The notes under the pieces were generated by a model. The model searched no databases, was not told the origin of the DNA, and saw nothing but the letters and a program-made list of their open reading frames with translations. DNA of 45,109 nt from an uncultured Duncaniella sp. (lineage in GTDB: Bacteria; Bacteroidota; Bacteroidia; Bacteroidales; Muribaculaceae). A program made the translations under genes and the position numbers. Location: contig CAJUCI010000021.1 of NCBI GenBank assembly GCA_910584825.1, positions 1-45,109 on the forward strand, read 5' to 3'. Positions 1-8,621 of the stretch are shown here, in pieces. Every line of letters begins with the position of its first letter. Position 1 is the first letter of the stretch.

Positions 1-112
1 GACCTCACTACAAGCCAAAATTAGATATCTTCAAATTTTTGTCATGTACTTAGTGCATATTTATAAACAATCTCTCCTTTGAGCCGACCGAGAGAAGATA
101 TAGAAAAAAATT

Positions 113-649
113 ATGAACACATCTTATCTTTTCATCATTGCTGCTATCGTTGTTGTCTATTTGGTTTTCATGTTCGTTTTGCGCGGCAAGATTGCAAAAC
201 GTACCGAGGGGGTCGTGGAAGGTCGTACAGCAGGGGAGGCTATGAAAGATTATCTTTGTCAGACTGTCAATGGCTATAATCCCGATGGCTTTATGATGGC
301 CTATGGTTGGGTTATGGCTAAATATGACATTAACCGAATATTCGCCTATAACTCTGACCAAATTTTGGTTGTCCCCGTGAAACTTCTCCACGGAGAGTTG
401 GTTATGCCTGACAATCAGGAAATGGTAGTCATTGACCTCGATACCGTTGACCATTTATTCCTTTTCAAAAAAGGGTCAAACTCCGGCGTTCGCGTCTATT
501 TTGATAATGCGAAAGATTCCGATAACTTCTATGACCTTGATTGTTTGAAAAAAGATGTGTGCGGTAATGACAACATCCCGGAATTCATGAAGTTTGTGGA
601 TTTTATGGAGAATTGGGCGAAAAATAATAATATCCCTGTCAAAGAATAA
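113..649 (+). CDS. Membrane-anchored protein of unknown function
   Basis: A 178-residue protein with one N-terminal membrane segment (about residues 4-22), a basic stretch after it (RGKIAKR), and a soluble domain of alternating beta-rich hydrophobic stretches (about 75-140) that could be PH-like, which is a guess. I do not recognise the family. It stops 4 nt before the next gene and heads a tight cluster with a BamE-like protein, LemA and DUF3137, so an envelope role is likely by association. Base composition is clearly more AT-rich than in the metabolic genes further on. No clear TAnnTTTG promoter is seen in the 112 nt upstream, so the operon may begin outside the window. Confidence 0.75.
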   Translation: MNTSYLFIIAAIVVVYLVFMFVLRGKIAKRTEGVVEGRTAGEAMKDYLCQTVNGYNPDGFMMAYGWVMAKYDINRIFAYNSDQILVVPVKLLHGELVMPDNQEMVVIDLDTVDHLFLFKKGSNSGVRVYFDNAKDSDNFYDLDCLKKDVCGNDNIPEFMKFVDFMENWAKNNNIPVKE

Positions 650-653
650 CATA

Positions 654-1595
654 ATGAGGATACCTTTTTTATTTGTGTCGGCGATAACATTATTATCGGC
701 GTCAGTGACTCATGCTCAACTGAATATCATAGAGGCCGGAGACGGTATAGTTGAATATTCACAGGCAAACGCCGTCCCTTATGACAGTCTTGCGCCCTTT
801 CATCAGTCATATGATAATTATCCAAAGTTTCCCGGTCAGACATTGTTTTTTCAAGGCAAGAAGAATGATGCAAGCGGATATGTGGATGCTTTTTATACTG
901 CCAATCCGCTTAAGGGAAACAGCAAGGTTTATCATGTAATGAATGAACGGGTCGGCAATACGTCGCCGGATGCCGTTGTTGGCAAATACTTCGACGTATT
1001 AAAAGTTTTTTGTAAACAAAACTCCAGATATTGTCTTTTGCTTAAAGAGCAAAAGACCGGCGACGAAATCTATTATCTGCCGAGTATAGCGACTACAAAT
1101 AACTTTATCTGCATCGGAAACTATGAAAAAATGAAGCAGCTCCATGTAGGCAAAACATTCTATGCGCTTGGCAAACGAGTAGGACTGGTTGGCGGCAACA
1201 CATTGCAAACGACTGAAGGAGCAGAGTATAAGGCTGTTGACATGGGCGTAGAATTGCACGACAACGGGGCATACCTTATTCTTGAAGACAACAATGGCCA
1301 ACGTTTAAAAGGCATGCCTTACGGACATATTGTAGCCGGATTCGTATCCAAAGAACGCTTGGACAGTCTTATTAAACGTTACGGAAAGGATTATGGTAAA
1401 AGAATTGCGTTCATGCATATAACCGAGGGGATGTCAAAAGAAATGCTGATAGAATCGCTCGGCAATCCTATAAAAAAAGAGCAGACCACTTTTAAAGGGA
1501 AATCTGCCGATATATGGCGATATCCCGAAGGTTACACTATAGGCCTGCAAAACGGTAAGGTCATCTCAGTTCATAAAAGTTCTTATTTATGGTAA
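654..1595 (+). CDS. Secreted protein with C-terminal BamE/SmpA-like domain
   Basis: A 313-residue protein starting with a signal peptide (MRIPFLFVSAITLLSASVTHAQ region, cleavage after about residue 21). The ATG at 654 is preferred over an in-frame ATG at 594 because only the later start puts the signal peptide at the N terminus and avoids a 56-nt overlap with the upstream gene. The last 60 residues follow the SmpA/OmlA (BamE) pattern: a GMSKEMLIESLGNP helix, then WRYP, then a strand ending QNGKVISV. The middle part is not recognised. It overlaps the LemA gene by 7 nt, so the two are probably co-translated. BamE-like modules occur in many envelope proteins, so this does not prove a Bam-complex role. 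Confidence 0.7.
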   Translation: MRIPFLFVSAITLLSASVTHAQLNIIEAGDGIVEYSQANAVPYDSLAPFHQSYDNYPKFPGQTLFFQGKKNDASGYVDAFYTANPLKGNSKVYHVMNERVGNTSPDAVVGKYFDVLKVFCKQNSRYCLLLKEQKTGDEIYYLPSIATTNNFICIGNYEKMKQLHVGKTFYALGKRVGLVGGNTLQTTEGAEYKAVDMGVELHDNGAYLILEDNNGQRLKGMPYGHIVAGFVSKERLDSLIKRYGKDYGKRIAFMHITEGMSKEMLIESLGNPIKKEQTTFKGKSADIWRYPEGYTIGLQNGKVISVHKSSYLW

Positions 1596-2155
1596 TGACT
1601 TTTGTTATAACGGTTTTAATAGTCTTGCTCATAATCATGTTGTGGGCAATGTTTACAAACAACAGCCTGATTGCGAAACGAAATCGCGTCAGGCAGTGCC
1701 GTAGCGGGATTTGCGTCGCAATCAAGCAGCGCAACGACATGATACCAAATCTCATCAGTACTGTCAAAGCATATATGGTTCATGAAAATGAAACACTGAC
1801 ACGCATAGCGGAACTCCGTTCTCAATCAATGTCTGACTCCGAGAGACAGCAGATTGACGAGGGCAATGAAATATCATCCCTACTCTCACGTCTGAATGTC
1901 GCTGTAGAGAATTATCCTGCGTTGAAGGCTGACGGCCAATTTATGGAACTGCAGAGAAGTATAATTGACATGGAGTGTGAATTGCAGGCTATCAGGCGAA
2001 CATATAATGCTGCAGTAACAGACTATAACAACTGTATTGAGATGTTTCCCTCTTCAATCTTCGCGTCGTGGAGGAATTTTCAGGAAGAAGAGCTGATAGA
2101 GATTCCTCCTGAAAATATGCGCGATATAAATGTCGCACAAATGTTTGAGAAATGA
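1589..2155 (+). CDS. lemA: LemA family protein
   Basis: A 188-residue protein with one N-terminal transmembrane segment (about 4-22), then the LemA signature (KQRNDMIPNLISTVKAY at about 46-62) and a long helical coiled region, ending with the LemA-type alternation ALKADGQFMELQ and YNAAVTDYN. Family members form membrane-anchored helical bundles; their exact role is unsettled. It overlaps the preceding secreted BamE-like gene by 7 nt and the following DUF3137 gene by 4 nt (ATGA). LemA next to DUF3137 is a recurrent bacterial pairing, which supports both calls. Confidence 0.92.
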   Translation: MVMTFVITVLIVLLIIMLWAMFTNNSLIAKRNRVRQCRSGICVAIKQRNDMIPNLISTVKAYMVHENETLTRIAELRSQSMSDSERQQIDEGNEISSLLSRLNVAVENYPALKADGQFMELQRSIIDMECELQAIRRTYNAAVTDYNNCIEMFPSSIFASWRNFQEEELIEIPPENMRDINVAQMFEK

Positions 2156-3192
2156 AGGAAACTCATCAAACCGACTTTGACGCTTTGTCAAAGGTGTTCT
2201 TTGAAAGATTTAAGCGCATCAACCGCTTGAAGATTACAGTCAGATGCCTTACATGCGTGGTTTATTCCTTGATGTTGTGTTGGATGGCATATTGCTTTTA
2301 TTCCGCTTTCTTCGGATGGGATGTAAATTATAGTCAGGGAAGCAATACATGGATATATTTTATAGTAGGGTTTGCTGTATTCTACGCCTTACTCTATTTC
2401 TTGAACATCAGTCTATCGGATTGTACGTCACGCGAACGGAGTCTCATGAGGGATATTATCCTAAAAATGTTTCCCGATGCAGTTTTTACTTCCAACAAAT
2501 CCATTCCGCGCAAAGTGCTTGCTGAAAGCAGCCTGTTTGATGTCCTGGATGATAATGACAAACAACTCACCCACACTGAATACGGGTGTATCGAGTTTAA
2601 GGATAGCAACGGAGGTATAGCTGTCCATGATATTGGAGTGACTTCTGATAAAGCCGCAAAAATAATGTCTCAGATTCCCGTATTGGGTTTCATTGCCATA
2701 GTCTATCGTTCGATAGTCCTTCCGATTTTCGGAAAGCCAATAGAAAGTTCGATTCATAGTTTTCGAGGAATGTTCGGCTGCCATGATTCGTCATTAAATC
2801 CTAAAGGTACGGTAATAATCCTGCCGGACAATCTGGAAGATAAAATAGGCTACCTTGCTCATGGAATACAAGCTTTCCGAAAAAAGAATGATGCAAGACT
2901 TGTAATACTTGAAGACCCTGAATTTGAGAAATTATTTGCGGTTTATGCGGATGACGAGATTGAAGCACGGAAGATTCTGACCCCTGCAATGATGAGACGT
3001 ATAACGAAACTGCGACATATGCTGGGGCGGGAGCTTATGATTTCGTTTAATGGCAATATGGTTTACTGCGCTTCCGAAACGCACAACGGCTTTTTTTGTC
3101 CTAATCGCAAATCGCTTGCAAACGGACAACTCCTTGAACAAATCTACAATGATGTCAATGCAAGCCGCGTAATATTAAGTGAATTATCTTAG
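2152..3192 (+). CDS. DUF3137 domain membrane protein
   Basis: A 346-residue protein with two membrane segments (about 28-56 and 64-88) and a third hydrophobic stretch near 170-190. The remainder is a soluble domain containing the strand-loop pattern of DUF3137 proteins (for example TEYGCIEFKD and the later NGNMVYCASE). Start and stop are tightly coupled to lemA through an ATGA overlap, and the pair is a known neighbourhood. Function is unknown in the family. This gene ends the cluster: the next gene has its own promoter at 3209-3240. Confidence 0.85.
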   Translation: MKETHQTDFDALSKVFFERFKRINRLKITVRCLTCVVYSLMLCWMAYCFYSAFFGWDVNYSQGSNTWIYFIVGFAVFYALLYFLNISLSDCTSRERSLMRDIILKMFPDAVFTSNKSIPRKVLAESSLFDVLDDNDKQLTHTEYGCIEFKDSNGGIAVHDIGVTSDKAAKIMSQIPVLGFIAIVYRSIVLPIFGKPIESSIHSFRGMFGCHDSSLNPKGTVIILPDNLEDKIGYLAHGIQAFRKKNDARLVILEDPEFEKLFAVYADDEIEARKILTPAMMRRITKLRHMLGRELMISFNGNMVYCASETHNGFFCPNRKSLANGQLLEQIYNDVNASRVILSELS

Positions 3193-3208
3193 AATTCGAG
3201 AAATCCGA

Positions 3209-3240
3209 TTGCTTTACATTGAGAAAAATCACTATCTTTG
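3209..3240 (+). promoter_or_regulatory. Bacteroidetes-type promoter for the secreted protein at 3300
   Basis: TATCTTTG at 3233-3240 matches the Bacteroidetes -7 consensus TAnnTTTG; TTG at 3209-3211 lies 21 nt upstream as a -33 element. Transcription would start about 3246, inside the longer open frame that begins at 3219, which argues for translation from the ATG at 3300. Confidence 0.7.
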
Positions 3241-3299
3241 CAATTGGATTTATGGTGCCCTATATTTATTATACAAATCACATAACATTACCTATTTAC

Positions 3300-3998
3300 A
3301 TGAAGTCCTTTTTCAAACATATTTATATCCTGCTTACAATCGCCGTTTCACTTTCGGCCAGTGCAGAGTCAAAATTTACCGCAAATATAACGATGCTCAA
3401 TGGTCATGAATATTCGGACGTGGAGTTTTCCACTCCAAAGAATTGGGACAAAGAAGTGACTATAAAAGTTAACGGCGAAAAGTTAAAGATAAAAGGAGAT
3501 TCAATAGACCATATCGTATTTTGGCCCACGAAATACCCTGATAACAGCCAGGTAATGTGCTGGCATACTTATGGAACAATCGACTCTAAAAACAACGAAT
3601 ACAAACTTAATCTCGGTCACAACAGCAAGAAAGGAGAGCCATCCAAGCAGTGGTTCGTACTTAATGAAGCAGGAGAGTATGTCAATCTCTGGTCATGTTT
3701 CGCAGACATAAAGCTACGAAAAGATAAAGTTTACCTCTCAACTTCGCTGAGCAGCCCATTCTTCTTTCAGAAACAAGACGGTGCATTTGTCCACATTCCA
3801 TTCTCTATATTCAGTAGCGGCAAAACAAGAAAGTGGCTGTCCGCATTCTTCTCAGATGATGAGGTGCTTACCGAACTGCTTTCCGATAAGGCACAGCTTT
3901 ATGACAAAGGTTCTGCCGCCTACCGCAGCGGCAGCCTCTACACGCCATATAGGTACGAGGATATAGTAAAGCTATACGTTGCCGGGCGAAAAAAATAG
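3300..3998 (+). CDS. Secreted protein of unknown function
   Basis: A 232-residue protein beginning with a signal peptide (basic MKSFFKH, hydrophobic core, cleavage near SASA-ES, residue 22). The body is beta-rich with a repeated strand pattern (FTANITMLNGHEYSDVEF, KVNGEKLKIKGDSIDHIVF) and no cysteine lipobox, so it is predicted periplasmic or secreted. I do not recognise a family. An in-frame ATG at 3219 would add 27 residues but lies on the -7 box, so 3300 is chosen. A strong intrinsic terminator follows 28 nt after the stop codon. AT-rich like the genes upstream. Confidence 0.8.
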   Translation: MKSFFKHIYILLTIAVSLSASAESKFTANITMLNGHEYSDVEFSTPKNWDKEVTIKVNGEKLKIKGDSIDHIVFWPTKYPDNSQVMCWHTYGTIDSKNNEYKLNLGHNSKKGEPSKQWFVLNEAGEYVNLWSCFADIKLRKDKVYLSTSLSSPFFFQKQDGAFVHIPFSIFSSGKTRKWLSAFFSDDEVLTELLSDKAQLYDKGSAAYRSGSLYTPYRYEDIVKLYVAGRKK

Positions 3999-4026
3999 TA
4001 ATCCCGCCAAATGCGAATGAATAAAT

Positions 4027-4065
4027 AACGGCTATCCTGCCAATTGACAAGGATAGCCGTTTTTT
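4027..4065 (+). terminator. Rho-independent terminator
   Basis: A 12-bp perfect stem, AACGGCTATCCT (4027-4038) with AGGATAGCCGTT (4050-4061), then TTTT. It ends the secreted-protein gene at 3300-3998. The T-run doubles as the -33 region of the promoter of the next gene. Confidence 0.88.
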
Positions 4066-4093
4066 GGTCCTTGCAATATTTTCACTACATTTG
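4063..4093 (+). promoter_or_regulatory. Bacteroidetes-type promoter for the PH-like gene
   Basis: TTTG at 4063-4066, a 19-nt spacer, then TACATTTG at 4086-4093: a full match to the TTTG-N19-TAnnTTTG consensus. The -33 element is embedded in the T-tract of the preceding terminator. The start codon lies 21 nt downstream. Confidence 0.8.
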
Positions 4094-4114
4094 CGATAAA
4101 TTATATCAACCAAC

Positions 4115-4609
4115 ATGAAACAGCCGGTAAAATACAGTACATATTGCATCATTGTCACTATTATCACAGTAATCGCTTTAGCCTCGGCATGCGTGTACAC
4201 ATATCTACAGGATTCTATCATCCCGTTTTGGATAGTAGCGGTTGCGAGCGTGTCGATTATCGTTGGCGCGCTTATATATGCGCCATTATCGGTCGAGGTC
4301 ACCGACTCGCAAATCAAGATTCACCGCCCGCTCCGCGCCAAGACTATCGAACTGTCGCAGATTGAGTCAATGCATCTGAGTCTATGCTCTCCCACAATGG
4401 CAGCCATCAGAATATGCGGAAGCGGAGGATGGTTCGGCTACTGGGGATGGTTTCACGAAAAAGACCTCGGCAAATACTTCGCCTATTACGGCAAAGCGTC
4501 AGACTGCTTCCTCATCACTCTTCGCGGAGGCAGAAAATACATCATCGGATGCAGCAACCCTCAGTCGATGATTTCCTACATCAAAACCCTTTTATCGCAA
4601 CGTGCTTGA
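4115..4609 (+). CDS. Bacterial PH-like domain membrane protein
   Basis: A 164-residue protein with two N-terminal membrane helices (about 11-31 and 37-56) followed by a beta-rich domain (about 60-160) in the style of bacterial PH (bPH) domains: EVTDSQIKIHRPLRAKTIEL, then the strand before a glycine/tryptophan loop (SGGWFGYWGWF), then FLITLRGGRKYIIGC and a C-terminal helix. Such proteins are integral membrane proteins of unknown function. It is transcribed from its own promoter (4063-4093). Its 3' end overlaps the convergent rhamnosidase gene by 29 nt, with no terminator between them. Confidence 0.75.
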   Translation: MKQPVKYSTYCIIVTIITVIALASACVYTYLQDSIIPFWIVAVASVSIIVGALIYAPLSVEVTDSQIKIHRPLRAKTIELSQIESMHLSLCSPTMAAIRICGSGGWFGYWGWFHEKDLGKYFAYYGKASDCFLITLRGGRKYIIGCSNPQSMISYIKTLLSQRA

Positions 4610-7600
4610 TGCGTTGGCGACGCCAGGTGTAGACGATATGCACCGTGCCGTCCGCGCCCTCGATTATTGAGGGATAGGAATACTGGCTGACGGGCGAGTC
4701 CTCGAGCGTGAGGAATCGGTGCCAGTCAAGTCCGTCGTCCGACACGGCCACATTGAGCGGTGTGCGCGGGCCTTTCGGCGTGCCCGGTATGGTGGCAAAA
4801 TCGTTATACACAAGCAGATGGCGTCCGTCACGGAGGGTGACGGCATCGGTTCCCGAATTATTATTGGCTACATCACACAGCGTCACGTTGCTCCACGTCG
4901 TGCCGTTGTCATCGCTCCACGAGGTGGCGAGATAGCTGTTGCGCGTGCGGCAGAGTATCTGCAGACGGCCATCGGGATGCACAAGCACCGAGGGCTGGAT
5001 GGCATAGATGGGCTGCAGACGGTCGAGCACACGGGTCATGTAGGCCGAATCTGACGGCAGGAAACCTGTCGAGTGCCACGTTTTGCCCATGTCGTCGGTG
5101 TATTCCATCACGGCACGCCACCCCTTGCCCTCACGGCTCGAGGGGCAGAGCAGACGACCGTTGACATAGACCGGCTTGTTCTTTATCGGACCGAGTATGC
5201 CGTCAGGCAACGGCTCGCGCTCGCTCCAGGTGACACCGCCGTCGGTCGAGCGTGTGAGCCAACCCGTCCAGTCGCCCACCTTTGAGCCAATCTTGAAGAA
5301 GAGCAGCAGTTCGTCAGTGCCCGGCACATGGAAAAGCACCGGATTCCAGCAAGCCTTACGGCGGGCATTGGCGATGTCGCCCTTGAAGTGCGGACCGACA
5401 GGCCCTGCCGTAGCCGGAGTCGTGAGGCTGTCGATGCCGGTGAGTCCGGCCTTGTCAAGATACGGGTCATCGAGGGCAAACACTCCGTCGGCAGCTATCT
5501 CGGGGGCGGTCCATGAGTCAGCCCCCTTGGGCTTACGACACACCCATATGCAGCAGTCGGGGTTACGCTCCTTAGTGCCTCCGAAGAACGAGGCCACCAG
5601 CGTCCCGTCAGGCAGTTCGGCTATCGTAGAGCCGTGACATTCGGGGAAAGAGGTCTCGTCATAGAGGAACTCGTCGGTCACAATCTCCTTGCGCTCGGCA
5701 CCCACTGAGGGGTCGAGACTGAGGTCAATATGATATGTGCCCGACAGTGCGCGCCACAGCGTGCGCCCGTTCCCGTCGACCGACACATAGGTCAGCCCCT
5801 TGCAGGGAGATTTCCCCTTTGAGAGCCTGGCATCGGCGGGAAGCGAGATGATGGCCGAAGTATTGCACGGCACCTCGACGGTCCAGTCAAGATGCATCGG
5901 GCTTTTGCGCCATGAGCTTGAGGCCTTGCCGTAGGGGGTCTGATAGGAGGCACTCACGCCTGTAAGCTGGTCAATGGAGAAGTCGGGAGCAAAAAGCAGC
6001 TCCTTATATCCCGGCTTGGCGGGATTGATGCCCGCGAGGTCGCGATACATCCACGCCACAAGGTCGCCGAGCAGCATCACATGGTTGCACGAGTTCATGG
6101 CACGGCTGGCCGTATCGCCGTTCCACAGCTCCCAGATGGTGGTAGCACCCTTTGACAGCATGTAGCCATAGCTCGGATAAGTAGTGTTGGATGCGAGTAT
6201 GGCCGCCACGTCGCCGCGCCCCATGCGCGAAAGCTCACGCATGAGCCAGTTTACACCGATTACTCCGCAGCTCACATGGCCGTTATTGTCGGTGATTATA
6301 GTCCTGATGATATTGTCGGCTATGGTCTGGCGGCAGTCATCGGGCACCATGTCAAACGCGAGCGGGAGCAGATTGGCCGTGAGCGTGCCGTTGCCGTATG
6401 TTGTGCTGTCGGGATAGAGTATATGGCCGGGCACCTGCGATGTGCCTGGTCGGCGGTTGAGGAAACGGGCGTTGAACGCCTCCTTGACCTTACCGCCATC
6501 AGCCTCCCACTCGGCGGCCTCGGCATCGCGCCCGAGCACGCGGGCAAACTTGGCCATCAGCCCCGACATCTTATAGTAATATGCCGAAGCTATGAGCGTG
6601 CCGTCGGTCAGACGCGCCGGGTCCTTGGCATGAATAAGTTCGGGCGACTCCGGGGGCACGCACCAGTCGCCGAACTTGTCGGCGGTAATCAGCCCGTCGC
6701 GTGTGTAGCGGTTGCGTATAAAGTGCATCCACTTGGCTATCGCGTCATAGTTACGCTCGATATGCCGGCGGTCGCCTGTCTGCTCATAGAGCATGTCGCA
6801 CACCACGGGATATGTCGACGACCACGTCATGTCAGGCGTGTAATATGTATAGTATGCGGGGCATATGTCGGGTATGCAACCGTCCTCGCGCTGGGCCTCG
6901 CGCATATCGTCGGCCCATTTGGCAAAGAGTGTGGCATTGTCAAAGATAAAATTCTCGCCCCACGCGCCCATGTTGTGGTCGCCCATCCAGGGCTGACGCT
7001 CGTCGCGCTGCGGGCAGTCTACGGGCACACCCTTGTAGTTGCTTGCTATGCCCATGCGCGCGGCGCGGTAGACATCGTTTATCACCCTGTTGGAGCACTC
7101 AAACGTGCCGCCGTCCTTTAGGTCATCATACACCATCATGGCCATCAGGCTCTTGTCAGTCAGCTCGGGCACACCCGAAATCTCGGCATACTGAAATCCG
7201 TGATATACAAACCGAGGCCGCCACTTCCGCCCCTCGTCCCGTCCGTTGGAGATGTAAGTGTCAGTGCTCTGGCTTGAGCGCAGATTCTCCACATCAAGCG
7301 CGAGCGAGTCAGGGGTTATGCGCTCGGCATAGCGTATCCTCACCGTGTCACCCTCGGCAAGACGCGGCAGAGTCAGAGCCACCCATCCGGCCATATTCTG
7401 CCCGAAATCCACGAGCCATCGGTCCGGGCCGGTGCGGCGTATGGTGCGTGGCAGAGCATAGCCCTTCACCTTCATGCCGGGCGACATCGACGGGCGCAGA
7501 GTGCCGTAAGGTATGGCCGCGCGCTGTGCCTTGAGCCACGCGCTGTCGTCATAGCCGGGCATGGTCCAGTCGCCGAGGTCGAGGCGGGCGTCATACACCT

Positions 7601-8519
7601 CGCCGTCATATTCGTTATTGCTCCTCACCGGGCCGTTGGCCGTGAGCCGCCACGACTCATCGGTGGCCACGCGCTGGGTCGAGCCGTCAGTATATTCTAT
7701 CGTAAGATTGAGGCGCAATTTGGGGTAGCCGAAATTCACAATCTTGTGAGGCTTATAGTTCTGATGCATCGTATAATACCGACCGTTGCCCAGCGTCACG
7801 CCTATGGCATTGTCGGCACCGCCCCCCTTGAGCGCATCGGTCACGTCATACGTGTCATACAGCACCGTGCGGCGATAGTCGGTGGGCGCAGGGGTCAGTT
7901 CATAGTTGCCGATACGATGGCCGTTGATATGCAGCTCATAAAGTCCGAGTCCGGCCACATGCACAGTGGCGCGTTTAATCTCCTTAGGTTCAGAGGCAAA
8001 CTCCTTGCGCAGGTAGCGCGAGCTGAGACGGCTGTGCCGCTCCTCGACATCCCACTCAAACGGGGCCTCCCAACCTATCCAGCGTCCGCGCCATCCCGTC
8101 TCGCCCATCGGGCCTGTGCCCCACTCGGCCACATCGCTCCACGGCGACTCGCCACGGGTGGTATAGACCTTGACTTTCCAGAAATATCGGCGATTGGGCG
8201 CAAGCGGCTTGCCGGCGTAAGGAACGAGAATTGACTCATCGCTCTCCACCCGGCCCGAATCCCACACATCGGCCTTACCTTCGGCAAGCCGTTCGGGCGA
8301 CGAAGCCACGAGTATCTGATAGGCCGTCTGCATGACACCCGACTTGTCGGAAGTGATAATCCATCCGAGCCTCGGGGCATCAAGCTCTATCCCCAACGGC
8401 CTTTCGAGCCGTTCGGTTGTCAGACTACCCACATTCACAGCCGCGAAAGCCGAGACGTGAGCCAATACTAAAAATAAAAAAAGCAGGGTGTGTCGAATCG
8501 ACGCATCAAAAAATTTCAT
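4581..8519 (-). CDS. GH78 alpha-L-rhamnosidase fused to a sialidase-like BNR propeller
   Basis: A 1312-residue secreted enzyme. Order: signal peptide (1-27); Fn3-like N domain (about 28-135); rhamnosidase N-terminal and beta domains (about 150-450); (alpha/alpha)6 catalytic barrel with the GH78 general-acid motif DCPQRDER (D501-R508; E507 is the probable acid) and the base motif TTIWELWNGD (E797); C-terminal beta-sandwich to about 890; then about 930-1312 a second module with four Asp-box repeats (STDGGVTW, TDDMGKTW, SDDNGTTW, SDDGLDW) ending RIKHVAIKGF, as in BNR/sialidase-like proteins. No FRIP arginine motif of GH33 is visible, so true sialidase activity is doubtful. The rhamnosidase should free terminal L-rhamnose for the adjacent rha operon. 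It has its own promoter at 8544-8575. The single 3.9-kb reading frame is continuous across the junction. Confidence 0.9.
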   Translation of the reverse strand: MKFFDASIRHTLLFLFLVLAHVSAFAAVNVGSLTTERLERPLGIELDAPRLGWIITSDKSGVMQTAYQILVASSPERLAEGKADVWDSGRVESDESILVPYAGKPLAPNRRYFWKVKVYTTRGESPWSDVAEWGTGPMGETGWRGRWIGWEAPFEWDVEERHSRLSSRYLRKEFASEPKEIKRATVHVAGLGLYELHINGHRIGNYELTPAPTDYRRTVLYDTYDVTDALKGGGADNAIGVTLGNGRYYTMHQNYKPHKIVNFGYPKLRLNLTIEYTDGSTQRVATDESWRLTANGPVRSNNEYDGEVYDARLDLGDWTMPGYDDSAWLKAQRAAIPYGTLRPSMSPGMKVKGYALPRTIRRTGPDRWLVDFGQNMAGWVALTLPRLAEGDTVRIRYAERITPDSLALDVENLRSSQSTDTYISNGRDEGRKWRPRFVYHGFQYAEISGVPELTDKSLMAMMVYDDLKDGGTFECSNRVINDVYRAARMGIASNYKGVPVDCPQRDERQPWMGDHNMGAWGENFIFDNATLFAKWADDMREAQREDGCIPDICPAYYTYYTPDMTWSSTYPVVCDMLYEQTGDRRHIERNYDAIAKWMHFIRNRYTRDGLITADKFGDWCVPPESPELIHAKDPARLTDGTLIASAYYYKMSGLMAKFARVLGRDAEAAEWEADGGKVKEAFNARFLNRRPGTSQVPGHILYPDSTTYGNGTLTANLLPLAFDMVPDDCRQTIADNIIRTIITDNNGHVSCGVIGVNWLMRELSRMGRGDVAAILASNTTYPSYGYMLSKGATTIWELWNGDTASRAMNSCNHVMLLGDLVAWMYRDLAGINPAKPGYKELLFAPDFSIDQLTGVSASYQTPYGKASSSWRKSPMHLDWTVEVPCNTSAIISLPADARLSKGKSPCKGLTYVSVDGNGRTLWRALSGTYHIDLSLDPSVGAERKEIVTDEFLYDETSFPECHGSTIAELPDGTLVASFFGGTKERNPDCCIWVCRKPKGADSWTAPEIAADGVFALDDPYLDKAGLTGIDSLTTPATAGPVGPHFKGDIANARRKACWNPVLFHVPGTDELLLFFKIGSKVGDWTGWLTRSTDGGVTWSEREPLPDGILGPIKNKPVYVNGRLLCPSSREGKGWRAVMEYTDDMGKTWHSTGFLPSDSAYMTRVLDRLQPIYAIQPSVLVHPDGRLQILCRTRNSYLATSWSDDNGTTWSNVTLCDVANNNSGTDAVTLRDGRHLLVYNDFATIPGTPKGPRTPLNVAVSDDGLDWHRFLTLEDSPVSQYSYPSIIEGADGTVHIVYTWRRQRIKHVAIKGF

Positions 8520-8543
8520 GGTAATGATTTCGGTTTTTCACCG

Positions 8544-8575
8544 CAAAATTAGCACAAATCCCCCGCAATAGCAAA
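8544..8575 (-). promoter_or_regulatory. Promoter of the GH78 fusion gene
   Basis: On the - strand, TAATTTTG (plus 8544-8551) is preceded by TTTG (plus 8572-8575) with a 20-nt spacer, a good TTTG-N20-TAnnTTTG match. It lies inside the inverted repeat at 8551-8593. Confidence 0.72.
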
Positions 8576-8593
8576 TGACGGGGAATTTGTGCT
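8551..8593 (-). terminator. Inverted repeat after rhaD overlapping the GH78 promoter
   Basis: Arms of 15 bases (AGCACAAATCCCCCG from 8551; CGGGGAATTTGTGCT ending at 8593) pair with one mismatch around a loop of about 13 nt. On the - strand the hairpin follows the rhaD stop by about 30 nt and is followed by AATTTTG, a weak T-tract. It may end the rha operon, act as an operator over the promoter it contains, or both. Confidence 0.55.
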
Positions 8594-8621
8594 ACATTAC
8601 GTTTCTACCGCGCTGAAAAAT

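Noticed and set aside
16..23. TAATTTTG on the - strand as a promoter leaving the window
   Set aside because: No suitably spaced -33 element and no downstream gene can be seen within the window.
594..653. Upstream in-frame ATG for the BamE-like protein
   Set aside because: It would overlap the previous gene and bury the signal peptide; ATG at 654 is better.
4581..5600. C-terminal propeller as a true GH33 sialidase
   Set aside because: Asp boxes are present but the FRIP arginine motif and a clear arginine triad are not, so only sialidase-like is claimed.
6276..7121. Open frame of 281 codons opposite the rhamnosidase
   Set aside because: Opposite the conserved catalytic barrel; no promoter and no family likeness.
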